NCBI GenBank assembly: GCA_027669525.1
Contig: JAQEDJ010000046.1
Coordinates: forward strand, 1 to 17,281
Direction: 5' to 3'
Length of the DNA stretch: 17,281 bases
Origin: Coriobacteriaceae bacterium AM48-5
Lineage (GTDB): Bacteria > Actinomycetota > Coriobacteriia > Coriobacteriales > Coriobacteriaceae
Position numbers and translations under genes: made by a program. A model generated the notes under the pieces. The model saw nothing but the letters and a program-made list of their open reading frames with translations, was not told the DNA's origin and made no database searches. Shown piece after piece: positions 6,233-17,281 of the stretch. Numbering within the stretch: the first letter of the stretch is position 1; every line of letters starts with the position of its first letter.

Positions 6233-7591
6233 TTAACGGAGCAGCCCCGCTACTTCGCCGGCTAGGGTGATGGTACCGGCTGCTACGAAAGGCTCGCCCG
6301 CGGCATCGAAAGCCGCGAGGGCCTCGGATACGCTGGGGTACACGCCCGCGAGCTTGTCGGCGTCCACCAGGGAGGCAAGCTCCTGTGCGGGCAAGGCGCG
6401 ATCGGAATCGGTCTGGGTTACGACCACGCGGGGGAACGCCGGAACCAGAACGTCAACGATACCCGCCACGTCCTTATCGGCCAGCGCGGCGCACAGCAGC
6501 GTGGGGCGATTCTCTACGCACGAATCGATCTCGTCCAGTGCGCTCACAAAGTTCTCGCAGCTCTGAGGGTTATGACAGGCGTCGATCAGCTTGAGCGGAT
6601 TGGTTCCCAGCACATCAAAGCGACCCGGCGTGGGGCAGCCCATAAGCGACGCATCGAGCTTGTCATGATCGAGCTCGCGACCCAGATACCCCTCGCACAG
6701 CATAATCGCGCACGCGGCATTCTGCGGCTGATACGCCGGCTTGACCATGCTAGACGTATAGATCGCACGCGGCGTGGTGCAGCTAAACTCAACCGTGTCG
6801 CCCACATGTGCCGGCACCTTGGTCGTGGCATGGTTCACCACCAGCGGCACTATGCCGCACTCGCGACAACGTGCATCCATCACGCGCTGAACGCTCGCCT
6901 CGTGCGTACCCTCGCCCAAAACAACCAGGCGTCCAGGCTTAATAACCGCAGCCTTCTCCCCCGCAATGGCCTCGAGCGTATCGCCCAAAATGCGTGTGTG
7001 ATCGAGCCCAATGCCCGTAATGGCAACGGCGACGGGATCGGTCGCACTCGTGGCGTCCCAACGGCCGCCCATGCCAACCTCAAGCACAGCAACATCTACC
7101 GCAGCCTCGGCAAACACCACCAGTGCGGCAGCCGTTAGAAGGTCAAACGGCGTGATGGTATAGGCGCGCTCCCCCGCCGCCACACGACGAGCATTCACGC
7201 GATTCCCCGCCTCGACGGCGGCAGAAACGCCACGGGCAAACGCCTCATCGCTCACAACGCGCCCATCGACCTCCATGCGCTCGGGATAGCGCACCAGCTG
7301 CGGCGACGTATACAGCGCGGTCTTGAGCCCCTCGCCCCGAAGGATGGCAGCCGAAAAACGCGTGGTCGAAGTCTTGCCATTGGTACCGGCAACCTGAATG
7401 CAATCGAAATATTCGTCGGGACGTCCCAGCTCATCGAGCATATCGACAACCGTCTCAAGCAGAGGCCCAGCATCCCCAGAGATCCGCCCCGTATCAGCAG
7501 CAAGCCCCACAGCCTCACCAAACGAAAGCAACTCAAACTCAAAAGGAACGGTATACAAGCCGGAACGCTTAGGCATTTTTAGAACCGCCAT
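6233..7591 (-). CDS. folC: Bifunctional dihydrofolate synthase / folylpolyglutamate synthase
   Basis: 452-residue Mur-ligase family enzyme that adds glutamate to dihydropteroate and extends the glutamate tail of folates, using ATP. The P-loop AGTNGKTST is at about residues 68-76, followed by the YTSPQL block, the EVGMGGRWDATSATDP segment and GLDHTRILGDT with the AGEKAAVIKPG stretch. The C-terminal ligase domain has the DACHNPQS motif. Length is normal for the family and the frame is intact. The ATG at 7591 lacks a good ribosome site; another in-frame ATG five codons on (MPKRSG) is an alternative. It lies downstream of valS on the same strand with a 230-base gap containing a long nested hairpin. 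Whether it catalyses both reactions or only polyglutamylation cannot be told from sequence alone. Confidence 0.94.
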   Translation of the reverse strand: MAVLKMPKRSGLYTVPFEFELLSFGEAVGLAADTGRISGDAGPLLETVVDMLDELGRPDEYFDCIQVAGTNGKTSTTRFSAAILRGEGLKTALYTSPQLVRYPERMEVDGRVVSDEAFARGVSAAVEAGNRVNARRVAAGERAYTITPFDLLTAAALVVFAEAAVDVAVLEVGMGGRWDATSATDPVAVAITGIGLDHTRILGDTLEAIAGEKAAVIKPGRLVVLGEGTHEASVQRVMDARCRECGIVPLVVNHATTKVPAHVGDTVEFSCTTPRAIYTSSMVKPAYQPQNAACAIMLCEGYLGRELDHDKLDASLMGCPTPGRFDVLGTNPLKLIDACHNPQSCENFVSALDEIDSCVENRPTLLCAALADKDVAGIVDVLVPAFPRVVVTQTDSDRALPAQELASLVDADKLAGVYPSVSEALAAFDAAGEPFVAAGTITLAGEVAGLLR

Positions 7592-7608
7592 TCATAGAAA
7601 AATAAAAC

Positions 7609-7614
7609 AGTATA
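7609..7614 (-). promoter_or_regulatory. Possible -10 box for folC
   Basis: TATACT on the minus strand, 17 bases before the ATG; no convincing -35 lies at the right distance. If used, the leader would be about 10 nt, which would fit the absence of a ribosome site. Confidence 0.25.
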
Positions 7615-7632
7615 GGTTGAGGATAGTCAGCG

Positions 7633-7731
7633 AAAACGCTCTGATGAGCCAAGGTGCCGTGAAACAAGGGCGCATAGGGCTTATGCCCATGCGCCCGAAG
7701 TTGAACGGCAGATTGGCCATCAGAGGCGTTT
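7633..7731. repeat. 99-bp nested hairpin element between valS and folC
   Basis: Four stacked helices fold the whole segment. Outermost is an AAACGC/GCGTTT arm with TCTGATG/CATCAGA and GCC/GGC (7634-7650 with 7715-7731, two 1-base bulges). Then come TGCCGT/ACGGCA (7655-7660 with 7705-7710), GGGCGCAT/ATGCGCCC (7668-7675 with 7689-7696), and GGGC/GCCC around a TTAT loop. Internal loops are nearly symmetric (4/4 and 7/8 bases). It has no frame. It may be a structured RNA in the folC leader or a MITE-like repeat; it does not resemble the tetrahydrofolate riboswitch consensus as I recall it. Confidence 0.6.
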
Positions 7732-7746
7732 GCAGCGTCGAGTCAG

Positions 7747-7768
7747 CCGCCGTTCGTTAGAACGGCGG
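7747..7768. repeat. 8-bp perfect hairpin downstream of valS
   Basis: CCGCCGTT (7747-7754), loop of six, AACGGCGG (7761-7768). It lies 54 bases past the valS stop; there is no T-run on the minus strand, so termination would be factor-dependent if at all. Confidence 0.45.
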
Positions 7769-7821
7769 AATAGGTGTCCGCAGTAGCGAGCAAAGCATCG
7801 GGACGCGCCCCCGAGTAAACC

Positions 7822-10516
<2,695 letters not shown>

Positions 10517-10536
10517 ATATCTCTCCCTTGCCCGTC

Positions 10537-10649
10537 GGCGTGTCCGCCTGCTTGGTTTTCGCTCGGTCAAGTCCTGACTCGCACGAAGAGCACATTTAGT
10601 GCTCTTCGGCTCGTGCGGAATCTACGAAAACCAAGCAGGCGGACACGCC
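10537..10649. repeat. 25-bp perfect inverted repeat with internal hairpin, in the valS leader
   Basis: Arms at 10537-10561 and 10625-10649 are exact inverted copies (left arm begins GGCGTGTCCGCC). The 63 bases between contain a second perfect 10-bp hairpin, CGAAGAGCAC (10584-10593), ATTTA, GTGCTCTTCG (10599-10608). The inner edge of the element is 20 bases from the valS ATG. It is either a MITE-like insertion or a strong structured leader. Confidence 0.85.
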
Positions 10650-10724
10650 TTAGGTATCGATTACTTCAGCCTGAAAGTACTAACTTGACAATCTCACAGA
10701 ATAGCACAGGCATACCTGCCGAAA

Positions 10725-10805
10725 AGGGACAGGTTTATTTTGGTAGGTTTTATCAGGGGAAACGACATTTGCCCAGATAAAACCGACCAAAATAAACCTG
10801 TCCCT
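10725..10805. repeat. 81-bp hairpin element of the GGGAC family
   Basis: AGGGACAGGTTTATTTTGGT (10725-10744) is perfectly inverted at 10786-10805. The pairing continues inwards for about 17 more bases with three mismatches (GGTTTTATC arm). No reading frame is present. It resembles dispersed REP-like elements. With 10537-10649 and the clpX terminator it accounts for most of the 336-base gap between valS and clpX. Confidence 0.8.
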
Positions 10806-10840
10806 AAAAGGCAGGTCCCGCGGTGGTTGCCGCGGACCTG
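10806..10840 (-). terminator. Intrinsic terminator of clpP-clpX
   Basis: On the minus strand CAGGTCCGCGG pairs with CCGCGGGACCTG (10812-10840, one bulged base, 6-base loop), followed by CCTTTT. It begins 13 bases after the clpX stop. Confidence 0.75.
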
Positions 10841-10852
10841 GATTCAAGCTAT

Positions 10853-12265
10853 TTACCCGTAAATGCGCTGGGGCTGCTCTTCACCCTTAACCGCCGCTTC
10901 GGTTACGACGACCTTGGCAACGCCCTCCTCGCTGGGGAGGTCGAACATCGTCTGCTGCAGCACATCCTCGCAGATGGCGCGCAGACCGCGGGCGCCGGTC
11001 TTGCGGGCAAGCGCCATGCGGGCGATCTCGTGCAGCGCCGCGTCCTCAAACTCAAGATCGACGTCCTCGAGCTGGAACATCTTGCGGTACTGGCGCACCA
11101 CGGCGTTCTTGGGCTCGGTCAGGATCGACACCAGGTCGTCCTCGTCGAGCGCCTGCGTCTGGGTGACGACGGGCGTACGGCCCACGAACTCGGGAATCAT
11201 GCCAAAGGCGTTGAGGTCCTGCGGGAGCACCTGGCGCAGCAGGTCGTTCTCGTCGACCGAGGTGGGACCGGCGATCTCGGAGTTAAAGCCAACGCCCTTG
11301 TTGCCCACGCGATCGGCAATGATCTTGTCCAGACCCACAAAGGCACCGCCGCAGATGAACAGGATGTTCGTCGTGTCGATCTGCAGCAGCTCCTGCTGGG
11401 GATGTTTGCGGCCGCCGGTGGGCGGAACACTTGCCACCGTGCCCTCAAGAATCTTAAGCAGCGCCTGCTGAACGCCCTCGCCCGAAACATCGCGGGTGAT
11501 GGAGAGGTTCTCGGCCTTGCGGGCGATCTTGTCGATCTCGTCCACGTAGATAATGCCAACCTGCGCGCGCTCAATGTCGCCATCGGCAGCGTTGATGAGC
11601 TTGAGCAGGATGTTCTCAACGTCCTCGCCCACGTAACCGGCCTCGGTGAGCGCGGTGGCGTCGGCGATGGCAAACGGCACCTCGAGGATGCGTGCGAGCG
11701 TCTGGGCCAGCAGCGTCTTGCCGGTACCGGTGGGGCCGAGCAGCAGAATATTGGACTTGGCGAGCTCAACCTCGTTCATATCGTCGTCAAACTGGCCGCC
11801 CATGCCCGATGCCTCGTCAAAGGCGGACACCGCGGCACCGCCCTCGATCACGCGACGGTAGTGGTTGTACACGGCCACCGACATGGCGCGCTTGGCGTCC
11901 TCCTGGCCCATAACATAGGCCGAAAGCTCGTCATAGATCTCGTGCGGCGTCGGCACGTGCGTGATGACCTGACGGTCGTCCTCGAGCTCAAAACCCTCCG
12001 TCTCGGGGTCAACGGCAGGCTGGGACGCAGCCTGGCCGTGGTCATTGAGGAAGCCCGGGAGATTGCCGTTGCGGGCGGCGTCCATAAAGTCCGAAGCCAG
12101 CGACTCCTCAAGGATCTCGGAGCAGGCGGCGACGCACTCATCGCAGATAAAGATGTTGGTCGGACCCTTTACGAGACGACGGACCTGGCCCTGCTCTTTT
12201 CCGCAGAAGGAGCAGCGGATGGGGTTGCCGTTCTCGTCAAAGTTGTCCTGCATGTTACCTGCCAT
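10853..12265 (-). CDS. clpX: ATP-dependent Clp protease ATP-binding subunit ClpX
   Basis: AAA+ unfoldase that recognises tagged proteins and feeds them into ClpP. 470 residues from the ATG at 12265. The N-terminal zinc-binding domain has C18, C21, C41 and C44 (CSFC, CDEC). Walker A GPTGTGKT is at about 177-184 and Walker B with VDEID at about 241-245, followed by the GRTPV segment and the C-terminal small AAA domain ([12 protein letters not shown]). The family IGF loop that contacts ClpP appears as VGF in KGVGFNSE. It is longer than E. coli ClpX (about 424) because of an acidic linker after the zinc domain (about residues 55-105). The ATG is one base after the clpP stop; a second ATG four codons later is an alternative start. 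Confidence 0.96.
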   Translation of the reverse strand: MAGNMQDNFDENGNPIRCSFCGKEQGQVRRLVKGPTNIFICDECVAACSEILEESLASDFMDAARNGNLPGFLNDHGQAASQPAVDPETEGFELEDDRQVITHVPTPHEIYDELSAYVMGQEDAKRAMSVAVYNHYRRVIEGGAAVSAFDEASGMGGQFDDDMNEVELAKSNILLLGPTGTGKTLLAQTLARILEVPFAIADATALTEAGYVGEDVENILLKLINAADGDIERAQVGIIYVDEIDKIARKAENLSITRDVSGEGVQQALLKILEGTVASVPPTGGRKHPQQELLQIDTTNILFICGGAFVGLDKIIADRVGNKGVGFNSEIAGPTSVDENDLLRQVLPQDLNAFGMIPEFVGRTPVVTQTQALDEDDLVSILTEPKNAVVRQYRKMFQLEDVDLEFEDAALHEIARMALARKTGARGLRAICEDVLQQTMFDLPSEEGVAKVVVTEAAVKGEEQPQRIYG

Positions 12266-12266
12266 C

Positions 12267-12899
12267 CTAGGCGTCCTTCGCGGCAAGGTCGCGCGAGGTG
12301 ACGATACGGTCGATCAGGCCGTAGTCGAGGGCCTCGGCAGCGGTCAGGTAGTTGTCGCGCTCGGTATCGGCCTGGACCTTCTCGATCGGCTGGCCCGAGG
12401 CATCGGACAGAATCTGGTTGAGCTCGCGGCGGGTCTTCTTGATCTCCTCGGCAACGATCTCGATCTCGGTCTGCTGGCCCTGGGCACCGCCGCTGGGCTG
12501 GTGAATCATGACCTTGGAGTGCGGCAGGCAGAAGCGCTTGCCCTTGGCGCCAGCCGAAAGCAGCACGGCGGCCATGGACGCAGCCATACCGACGCAGATG
12601 GTGGAGACCTGCGGCTTGATAAAGTTCATGGTGTCAAGAATCGCCAGGCCGGAGTAAACCTCGCCGCCGGGCGAATTGATGTAGAGCGAGATATCCTTCT
12701 CGGCATCCTGGCTCTCAAGATGCAGCAGCTGGGCAACGACCAGGTTGGCGCTGACGGAGTTGATCTCCTCGCCCAAGAAGATGATGCGGTCGTTGAGCAG
12801 GCGCGAATAGATATCGTAGCTGCGCTCGCCGCGCGGCGTCTGCTCGATAACGTATGGCACGAGGGCGGAATCGAACTTAGCGATCATACGCATCTCCAT
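12267..12899 (-). CDS. clpP: ATP-dependent Clp protease proteolytic subunit ClpP
   Basis: Serine peptidase that forms the barrel-shaped core of the ClpXP protease. With the start at 12899 it has 210 residues. Catalytic Ser108 lies in GMAAS, His133 in MIHQPSGG, and the Asp in the DTERD segment; the INSPGG oxyanion strand is intact. Several ATGs compete: 12899 (MEMRMIAKF) has a weak AAGAGAG site, while 12887 (MIAKFDS) has GGAG six bases upstream and may be the real one. The stop is one base before clpX, so the two subunits are co-translated. Trigger factor lies upstream on the same strand, separated by a hairpin. Only one clpP is visible here. Confidence 0.96.
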   Translation of the reverse strand: MEMRMIAKFDSALVPYVIEQTPRGERSYDIYSRLLNDRIIFLGEEINSVSANLVVAQLLHLESQDAEKDISLYINSPGGEVYSGLAILDTMNFIKPQVSTICVGMAASMAAVLLSAGAKGKRFCLPHSKVMIHQPSGGAQGQQTEIEIVAEEIKKTRRELNQILSDASGQPIEKVQADTERDNYLTAAEALDYGLIDRIVTSRDLAAKDA

Positions 12900-12933
12900 T
12901 TCTCTCTTGCGGACCAAATTGGTTCTAGATAAA

Positions 12934-12974
12934 CGTACGGTGCCCGCATGCTATGCATTGGCTGGCACCGTACG
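12934..12974. repeat. 11-bp perfect inverted repeat between tig and clpP
   Basis: CGTACGGTGCC (12934-12944) is inverted at 12964-12974 around a 19-base loop that itself contains GCAT/ATGC. There is no T-run. It lies in the clpP leader, about 35 bases before the start codons, and could be an attenuator-like or processing structure. Confidence 0.55.
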
Positions 12975-13050
12975 AAGCAACCGGATAACCGGTGTATAAC
13001 TTTACCCCATCACAGGCGCACGCATGCGCTCGCGGGCAAGGTGGCGAGAA

Positions 13051-14348
13051 TTACTCGGCGTCCTTGGCGGTCTCGTCGACCTCGGTCACCTTGGCGTTCT
13101 CGACAGGTGGTCGACGGCCTTGGAGCGACGGATGGACTCACGGACGGCAGGCATGCGACCATCGGCGATGAACTCGGCCTTGGAAGCCTCGACGTCCTTG
13201 ACGCCGGCCTTCTCGAACTCGGCGTTGATGTCGTCCTCGGTGACCTCAATCTTGAGCTCACGGGCGAGGGCGTCGAGCGCCAGGGACTCACGGGCAACGT
13301 CGTTGGCCTGCTTGTGCAGGTCGCCGATGAACTGCTCCATGGTCAGGCCGGAAGCGGGCAGCCAGGTGTCCAGCGTCATGCCGCGGGCAGCGAGGTTGGA
13401 CAGGAAGTTCTGGCCAAGCTCCTCAAAGACGGACTGCTCGTAGTCGGCATCCATCTCGTCGAGCTGCAGGCGCTCGGCGAGAGCGGAGACGCAACGGTTC
13501 TCCTTCTCGGCCGGGAGGCGGGAAGCCTTGTCCTGCTCGATCTCGATCTTGATGGCGTCGCGCATAGCGTCGATGCTGTCGAAGCCAAAGTCGGACTTGA
13601 CGAGCTCGTCGGTGAGCTCGGGGGTGTTGCGGACCTTGATGCCCTTGACGGTGACCTCGACGGTGTGGGTCTCGGCCTCCTCGCCCTCCTCGGCCTCGTC
13701 GGTCCAGGTGACGGACTTGACGTCGTCAACGTTGGCGCCGATCAGAGCCTCGTTGAACTCGGCGGGGTTGCTGTCGCTACCGGCGATGAGCATACGGCCC
13801 TCGGCGGCGAAGTTATCGGCGTTCTCGACGGCCTTGAGGTCGACGGTGACGTAGTCCTCGGCCTCGACGGCGCGACCCTCGACGTCCTCGAAGGTGGCAC
13901 GGTAGTTGAGAAGCATCTCGACCTGGTTGTTGATCTCGGACTCGGTGACCTCCGCGGGAGGCATCTCGATCTCGACGGCGTCGAAGGAGGAGAGCTCGGC
14001 GGCGGGACGCAGAGAGAACTCGACGGTGTAGGTGTAGTCCTCGTGATCCTTGGCGAGGTCGAGCTCCTTGTAGTCACCGTTCTTGGTGGGGACGATGTCC
14101 AGCTCGTTGAGGACGGCGGGCTCGTTGGCGGCGATCAGGTCGTTGGTGGCCTGAGCGAGGGTAGCCTCGGCGCCAAGAGCGGAGTCGATGACCGGACGGG
14201 GAGCCTTGCCGGCACGGAAGCCCGGGAAGCGGTACTTCTTGGCGGTGTCCTTGTAGGCCTTCTTGATCGCGGCGTCGACGTCGGCGGCCGGGATGGTGAC
14301 CGTAGCGGTGAGCTTGGCGTCCTTGACGTCAGAAGCGGTGATGTTCAA
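13051..14348 (-). CDS. tig: Trigger factor, ribosome-associated chaperone, with 1-base deletion near the C-terminus
   Basis: Binds the ribosome at the exit tunnel and protects new chains; also a peptidyl-prolyl isomerase. The N-terminal domain has the ribosome-binding signature GFRAGKAP; FKBP-like and helical C-terminal domains follow. As given, the frame ends early at KAVDHLSRTPR-stop (13086). Adding one base near 13104 gives DHLVENAKVTEVDETAKDAE ending at the TAA at 13051, for 432 residues, the usual length. The start is unusual: AGGAGG (14355-14360) suits the TTG at 14348 (MNITASDVK, spacing 6) or the GTG at 14351 (spacing 3); the ATG at 14363 overlaps the ribosome site and is unlikely. 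clpP and clpX follow on the same strand, the typical tig-clpP-clpX order. Confidence 0.93.
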
Positions 14349-14372
14349 CACGTTCCTCCTCATACTGCCCAG

Positions 14373-14402
14373 CTTATCTGAGGTGCTGGTACCTTTATGC
14401 AA
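14373..14402 (-). promoter_or_regulatory. Possible promoter of tig
   Basis: TTGCAT (14397-14402) and GATAAG (14373-14378) on the minus strand with an 18-base spacer; transcription would begin about 18 bases before the tig start. Both boxes match the consensus at only four of six positions. Confidence 0.3.
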
Positions 14403-14431
14403 CAAAGAGTCGCGACGGCCGAAGCCGACGC
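14402..14431 (-). terminator. Hairpin after tRNA-Leu, probable weak terminator
   Basis: On the minus strand GCG-CGGC and GCCG-CGC pair around a TTCG tetraloop (14412-14431, one T-T mismatch), followed by GACTCTTTGTT. It lies nine bases after the tRNA 3' end; the T-run is poor. Confidence 0.4.
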
Positions 14432-14439
14432 AGGTGCGA

Positions 14440-14523
14440 TGGTGCGGGCGAAAGGACTCGAACCTTCACGGGAATCCCACCAGAACCTAAATCTGGCGCG
14501 TCTACCAATTCCGCCACGCCCGC
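14440..14523 (-). tRNA. tRNA-Leu, anticodon UAG
   Basis: An 84-nt cloverleaf including an encoded CCA. The acceptor stem is GCGGGCG/CGCCCGC with discriminator A. The anticodon stem CCAGA/TCTGG holds the loop TTTAGGT, giving anticodon TAG, which reads CUN leucine codons. A long variable arm (GGGATTCCCGTG region) marks it as class II, and the T-arm has GGTTCGAGTCC. It lies between the molybdenum hydroxylase and tig on the same strand. Confidence 0.97.
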
Positions 14524-14542
14524 ATGAACGCACAGACTACGA

Positions 14543-14551
14543 ATGATAGCA
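14543..14551 (-). promoter_or_regulatory. Extended -10 promoter for tRNA-Leu
   Basis: On the minus strand TGCTATCAT: TATCAT (14543-14548) preceded by TGC, an extended -10 element, 19 bases upstream of the tRNA 5' end. No good -35 box is at the right distance. Confidence 0.5.
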
Positions 14552-14609
14552 GATACGAACGGCAAGCGCACGCACACCTTTTACAGGCTCACGACCTCAC
14601 CACGAGTGC

Positions 14610-14634
14610 AAAAGGCGGGACGAGTTGCCCCGCC
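14610..14634 (-). terminator. Terminator of the molybdenum hydroxylase gene
   Basis: On the minus strand GGCGGG (14629-14634) and CCCGCC (14614-14619) form a stem around a 9-base loop, followed by TTTT. It lies 30 bases after the stop codon. Confidence 0.65.
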
Positions 14635-14663
14635 CCGCCCATTACGACTTGTTCGCTGCCCCG

Positions 14664-17281
14664 CTACTCCCCCAGCAGGGCCTTCTCGGGCGTAATCGGC
14701 AGCGATCGAACCTGGTGGCCGGTGGCGTGTGCGACGGCCGAGGCCACGGCGGCGAGCGGCGTGTTGATGACGACCTCGCCGATCGACTTGGCGCCAAACG
14801 GGCCCGTCGGCTCGTAGCTCGGCTCAAAGGCCACGCGAATGCTGCCGATATCCAAGCGCGTGGGCAGCTTGTAGCTCATAAAGTTGCCGGTGCGCAGACG
14901 GCCGCGTTCATCGTGCTCGACGATCTCGTAGAGCGCGTGGCCGATGCCTGGGCAATGCCGCCCTCGGCCTGGACGCGCGCGAGCGCCTCATTGATCACGG
15001 TGCCGCAGTCGACGGCTGCCGCGTAATCCACCACGGTCACCTTGCCGGTGGCCTTGTCGACCTCGACCTCGGCAATGCCGGCCATAAACGGCGGAGGCGA
15101 AACGGGCAGGCAGGCAGAAGCATGCGAGGTGAGCGCGTCGCCACCCGCGATGTTCTTGACGCACAGGTTGGCAAAGTCGCGCAGCGTGAGGTAGCGGTTC
15201 TGCTCGCGCGCGGCGCGCTCGTCGGACAGACGCACGTACTGGCCGTCGAAGACCACGTCGGCGGCGTCCACGTCCCACATCTGGGCGGCCTTGACGCAAA
15301 TCTTCTCGCGCAGCTCGGTCGCGGCGTTCTTAGCGGCAAGGCCCGTCACGTACGTACCCGAGCTCGCGTACGAGCCGGCGTCGAACGGCGACACGTCGGT
15401 GTCCACACCGCGCACCACGATAAGCGAGCTCTCCACGCCCAGCTCCTCGGCGGCAATCTGCGCCAGGATCGTGTCGACGCCCATGCCGTTATCGGTGGCG
15501 CCGGTGCCGATGGTAATGAAGCCGTCCTCTTCCAGGCGCATGTCGATACCGGCGATATCCACGTTGGAAATGCCAGAGCCCTGCATGGTGAGCGCACAGC
15601 CCAGAGCACGCACACGGTCGCCCAGGTCGACGGCCAGCGGCTTGTCGCGCCAACCGATCATGTCCATCGCGCGCAGCAGGCAGCGGTCGAGCGCGCAGGC
15701 GTTGAGCTTCTCGTTGTAGTACTGCGGCATGATCTCGCCCTCGCGCACGATGTTCTTAAGGCGCAGGTCGGCGGGGTCCATGTGCAGCATGTCGGCAAGC
15801 TCGTTGACGGCGCTCTCCACGGCAAACTGGCCCTGGGTGGCACCGTAGCCGCGATACGCGCCGCCGCGGTTGGTGTTGGTGTAGACGGCGTCCCAGCTAA
15901 AGCGGCTCGCCTTCACATGGTTGTAGATAGGCAGGCTCTTGTGGCCCGAGAGGCCGATCGTCGTGGTGGCGTGCTCGCCATAGGCGCCGGCGTTGGACAG
16001 CGTGTGCAGGTCGATGGCCGTGATGGTGCCGTCGTTCATGGCGCCCAGCTTAACGGTCATCTGCATCTGGTGGCGCGAGTTGCCCGCAGTGATGGTCTCC
16101 TCACGGGTGTAGCAGCAGTAGCTCGGACGGCCGGTCTGCTGCGTCACAAACGCAACGAAGATCTCGCAGCAGCCCGTCTGCTTGGAGCCAAAGCCACCGC
16201 CGATGCGCGGCTTAATGACCTGCACCTGCGACTGCGGAATGTCGAGCGACTGCGCGACCATGCGGCGCACGTGGAAGGGCACCTGCGTAGAGGTGGTCAC
16301 CGAGATGCGTCCGAATGCGTCAGTCGTCGCGAAGGCACGGAAGGTCTCCATGGGCGCGGTCTGCGTGGCCTGGCTGGTGTAGGTGCGCTCAAAGACGATA
16401 TCGCTCTGGGCGAAGGCCTCATCCAAGTCACCAAAGTCGCTCGTGCCGCTGCATACCAAGTTGCGCGGGACGTCGCCGCCCTGCGGGAACATAAAGGTCA
16501 CGTCGCCCTCGGGGTGGACCACGATGTCGTTATCGAGCGCCTGGGTAAAGTCGAGCAGGGCTCGAGCACCTCGTAGTCGACCTTGATGAGCTTGAGCGCC
16601 TTGTCTGCGGCCTCCTCGGTCTCGGCGGCGACGATCGCCACCTCTTCGTTTTGGTAACGGACGAGGTTCTCGAGGATCAAGCGGTCGTAGGGACTCGGCT
16701 GCGGATAGCTCTGACCGGCGATGGTAAAGCGGCGCTTGGGCACGTCCTCATAGGTGTAGACGCCCACGACGCCCGGCACCTTCAGGGCGCGAGACGTGTC
16801 GATGGAGCAGATCTTGGCGCGGGCATAGGGGCTGCGCTTGAGTTTGACGATCAGGCGCCGGCGGGCACCATATCGCCCGTGTAGACGGGACGGCCCTCGA
16901 GCAGCGCCTTCGAGTCCTTCTTAGGCTGCTTATGGGTAATCTGCTTGTACGAGACACCGTCGCAGCTGGTGTCGTTGACCGGCAGCTCGGGCATCTCAAA
17001 GCCCACCTGCACGCCGGACTCGTTGAGGAAGCGGACAATGGCGCGCAGCTGGCTCTCGTAGCCGCTGCAGCGGCACAGGTTGCCGGCGAGCTGGCGCGAC
17101 AGTTCCTCGCGCGTGGCGACGAGGCTCGGGTCCTCCTTGGCGGCGCGGGCAAGCGCCAGCACGTTCATGATAAGGCCGGGGGGCGCAAAAACCGCACTGC
17201 TCGGCGCTTCGGCAGCCATCGCGCGGGCGAGCGCCTCGGACTCAGCCTTGAGACCCTCGAGCGTGGTGATGGTATGGCCCT
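14664..17281 (-). CDS. Molybdenum hydroxylase (xanthine dehydrogenase / aldehyde oxidoreductase type), fused Fe-S and Mo domains, partial and frameshifted
   Basis: Single-chain enzyme, about 870 codons in the window and running off the right edge. The right end encodes the helical [2Fe-2S] domain (ITTLEGL..., GNLCRCSGY). Then come the Mo-domain motifs GGGFGSKQ, RGYGATQGQ, TGATDNGMG and GAKSIGE, whose Glu is the catalytic base in this family. A fused Fe-S and Mo layout without an FAD domain resembles Desulfovibrio aldehyde oxidoreductase. Apparent missing bases near 14947, 16558 and 16854 break the frame; restoring them gives IAQGIGHALYEIVEHDERG, EVLEPLLDFTQAL and PAGALIVKLKRSPYARAK. A deletion near 17208 and an insertion near 17180 turn the expected SAEQCGFCAPG into APSSAVFAPPG. 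Substrate (a purine or an aldehyde) cannot be decided. The stop at 14664 follows KALLGE. Confidence 0.88.

Noticed and set aside
10685..10713. Plus-strand promoter starting with TTGACA at 10685
   Set aside because: No acceptable -10 at 16-18 bases and no plus-strand gene downstream.
10517..10720. T-box riboswitch controlling valS
   Set aside because: No T-box AGGGTGG-type sequence or specifier arrangement was found; only inverted repeats are seen. The thrS leader is too short for one.
17178..17210. Genuine loss of two Fe-S cysteines in the molybdenum hydroxylase
   Set aside because: The cysteine codons are present in the alternate frame between two compensating indels, and nearby genes show the same error type.

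Overview
The window is high-GC bacterial chromosome. Protein content, gene order (tRNA-Leu, tig, clpP, clpX, valS, folC on one strand) and the style of its intergenic repeats suggest a gut Coriobacteriia, most likely Collinsella. The genus is inferred from recall of similar sequences, not from a database search.

Layout. Positions 1-891 hold the 5' end of thrS and a small membrane zinc-ribbon gene, both on the minus strand. Positions 892-1437 are a divergent intergenic region with a strikingly regular array: seven copies of a 15-nt repeat in strictly alternating orientation, one every 40 nt. Positions 1438-4664 are a tight plus-strand operon of a GlpA-like FAD dehydrogenase with a BFD-type [2Fe-2S] domain, a second FAD/NAD oxidoreductase, and a small Cys-rich DUF1667-type protein. 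A plus-strand M24 metallopeptidase (4794-5881) follows. From 6233 to the right edge everything is on the minus strand: folC, valS, clpX, clpP, tig, tRNA-Leu(UAG), and a molybdenum hydroxylase running off the window. ClpP and ClpX form one protease and are co-transcribed next to trigger factor, a common protein-quality-control cluster.

Three themes stand out. First, nearly every intergenic gap carries long inverted-repeat or hairpin elements (989-1249, 4663-4755, 5888-6218, 7633-7768, 10537-10649, 10725-10805, 12934-12974); several look like dispersed repeats. Second, five genes (zinc-ribbon, M24 peptidase, valS, tig, molybdenum hydroxylase) are interrupted by apparent single-base indels, mostly a missing base in a short homopolymer. 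Restoring the base gives full-length proteins each time, and valS is essential, so sequencing or assembly error is far likelier than gene decay. Third, in the molybdenum hydroxylase a deletion and a compensating insertion hide two Fe-S ligand cysteines.

The best candidate for something undescribed is the alternating 40-nt array at 989-1249.
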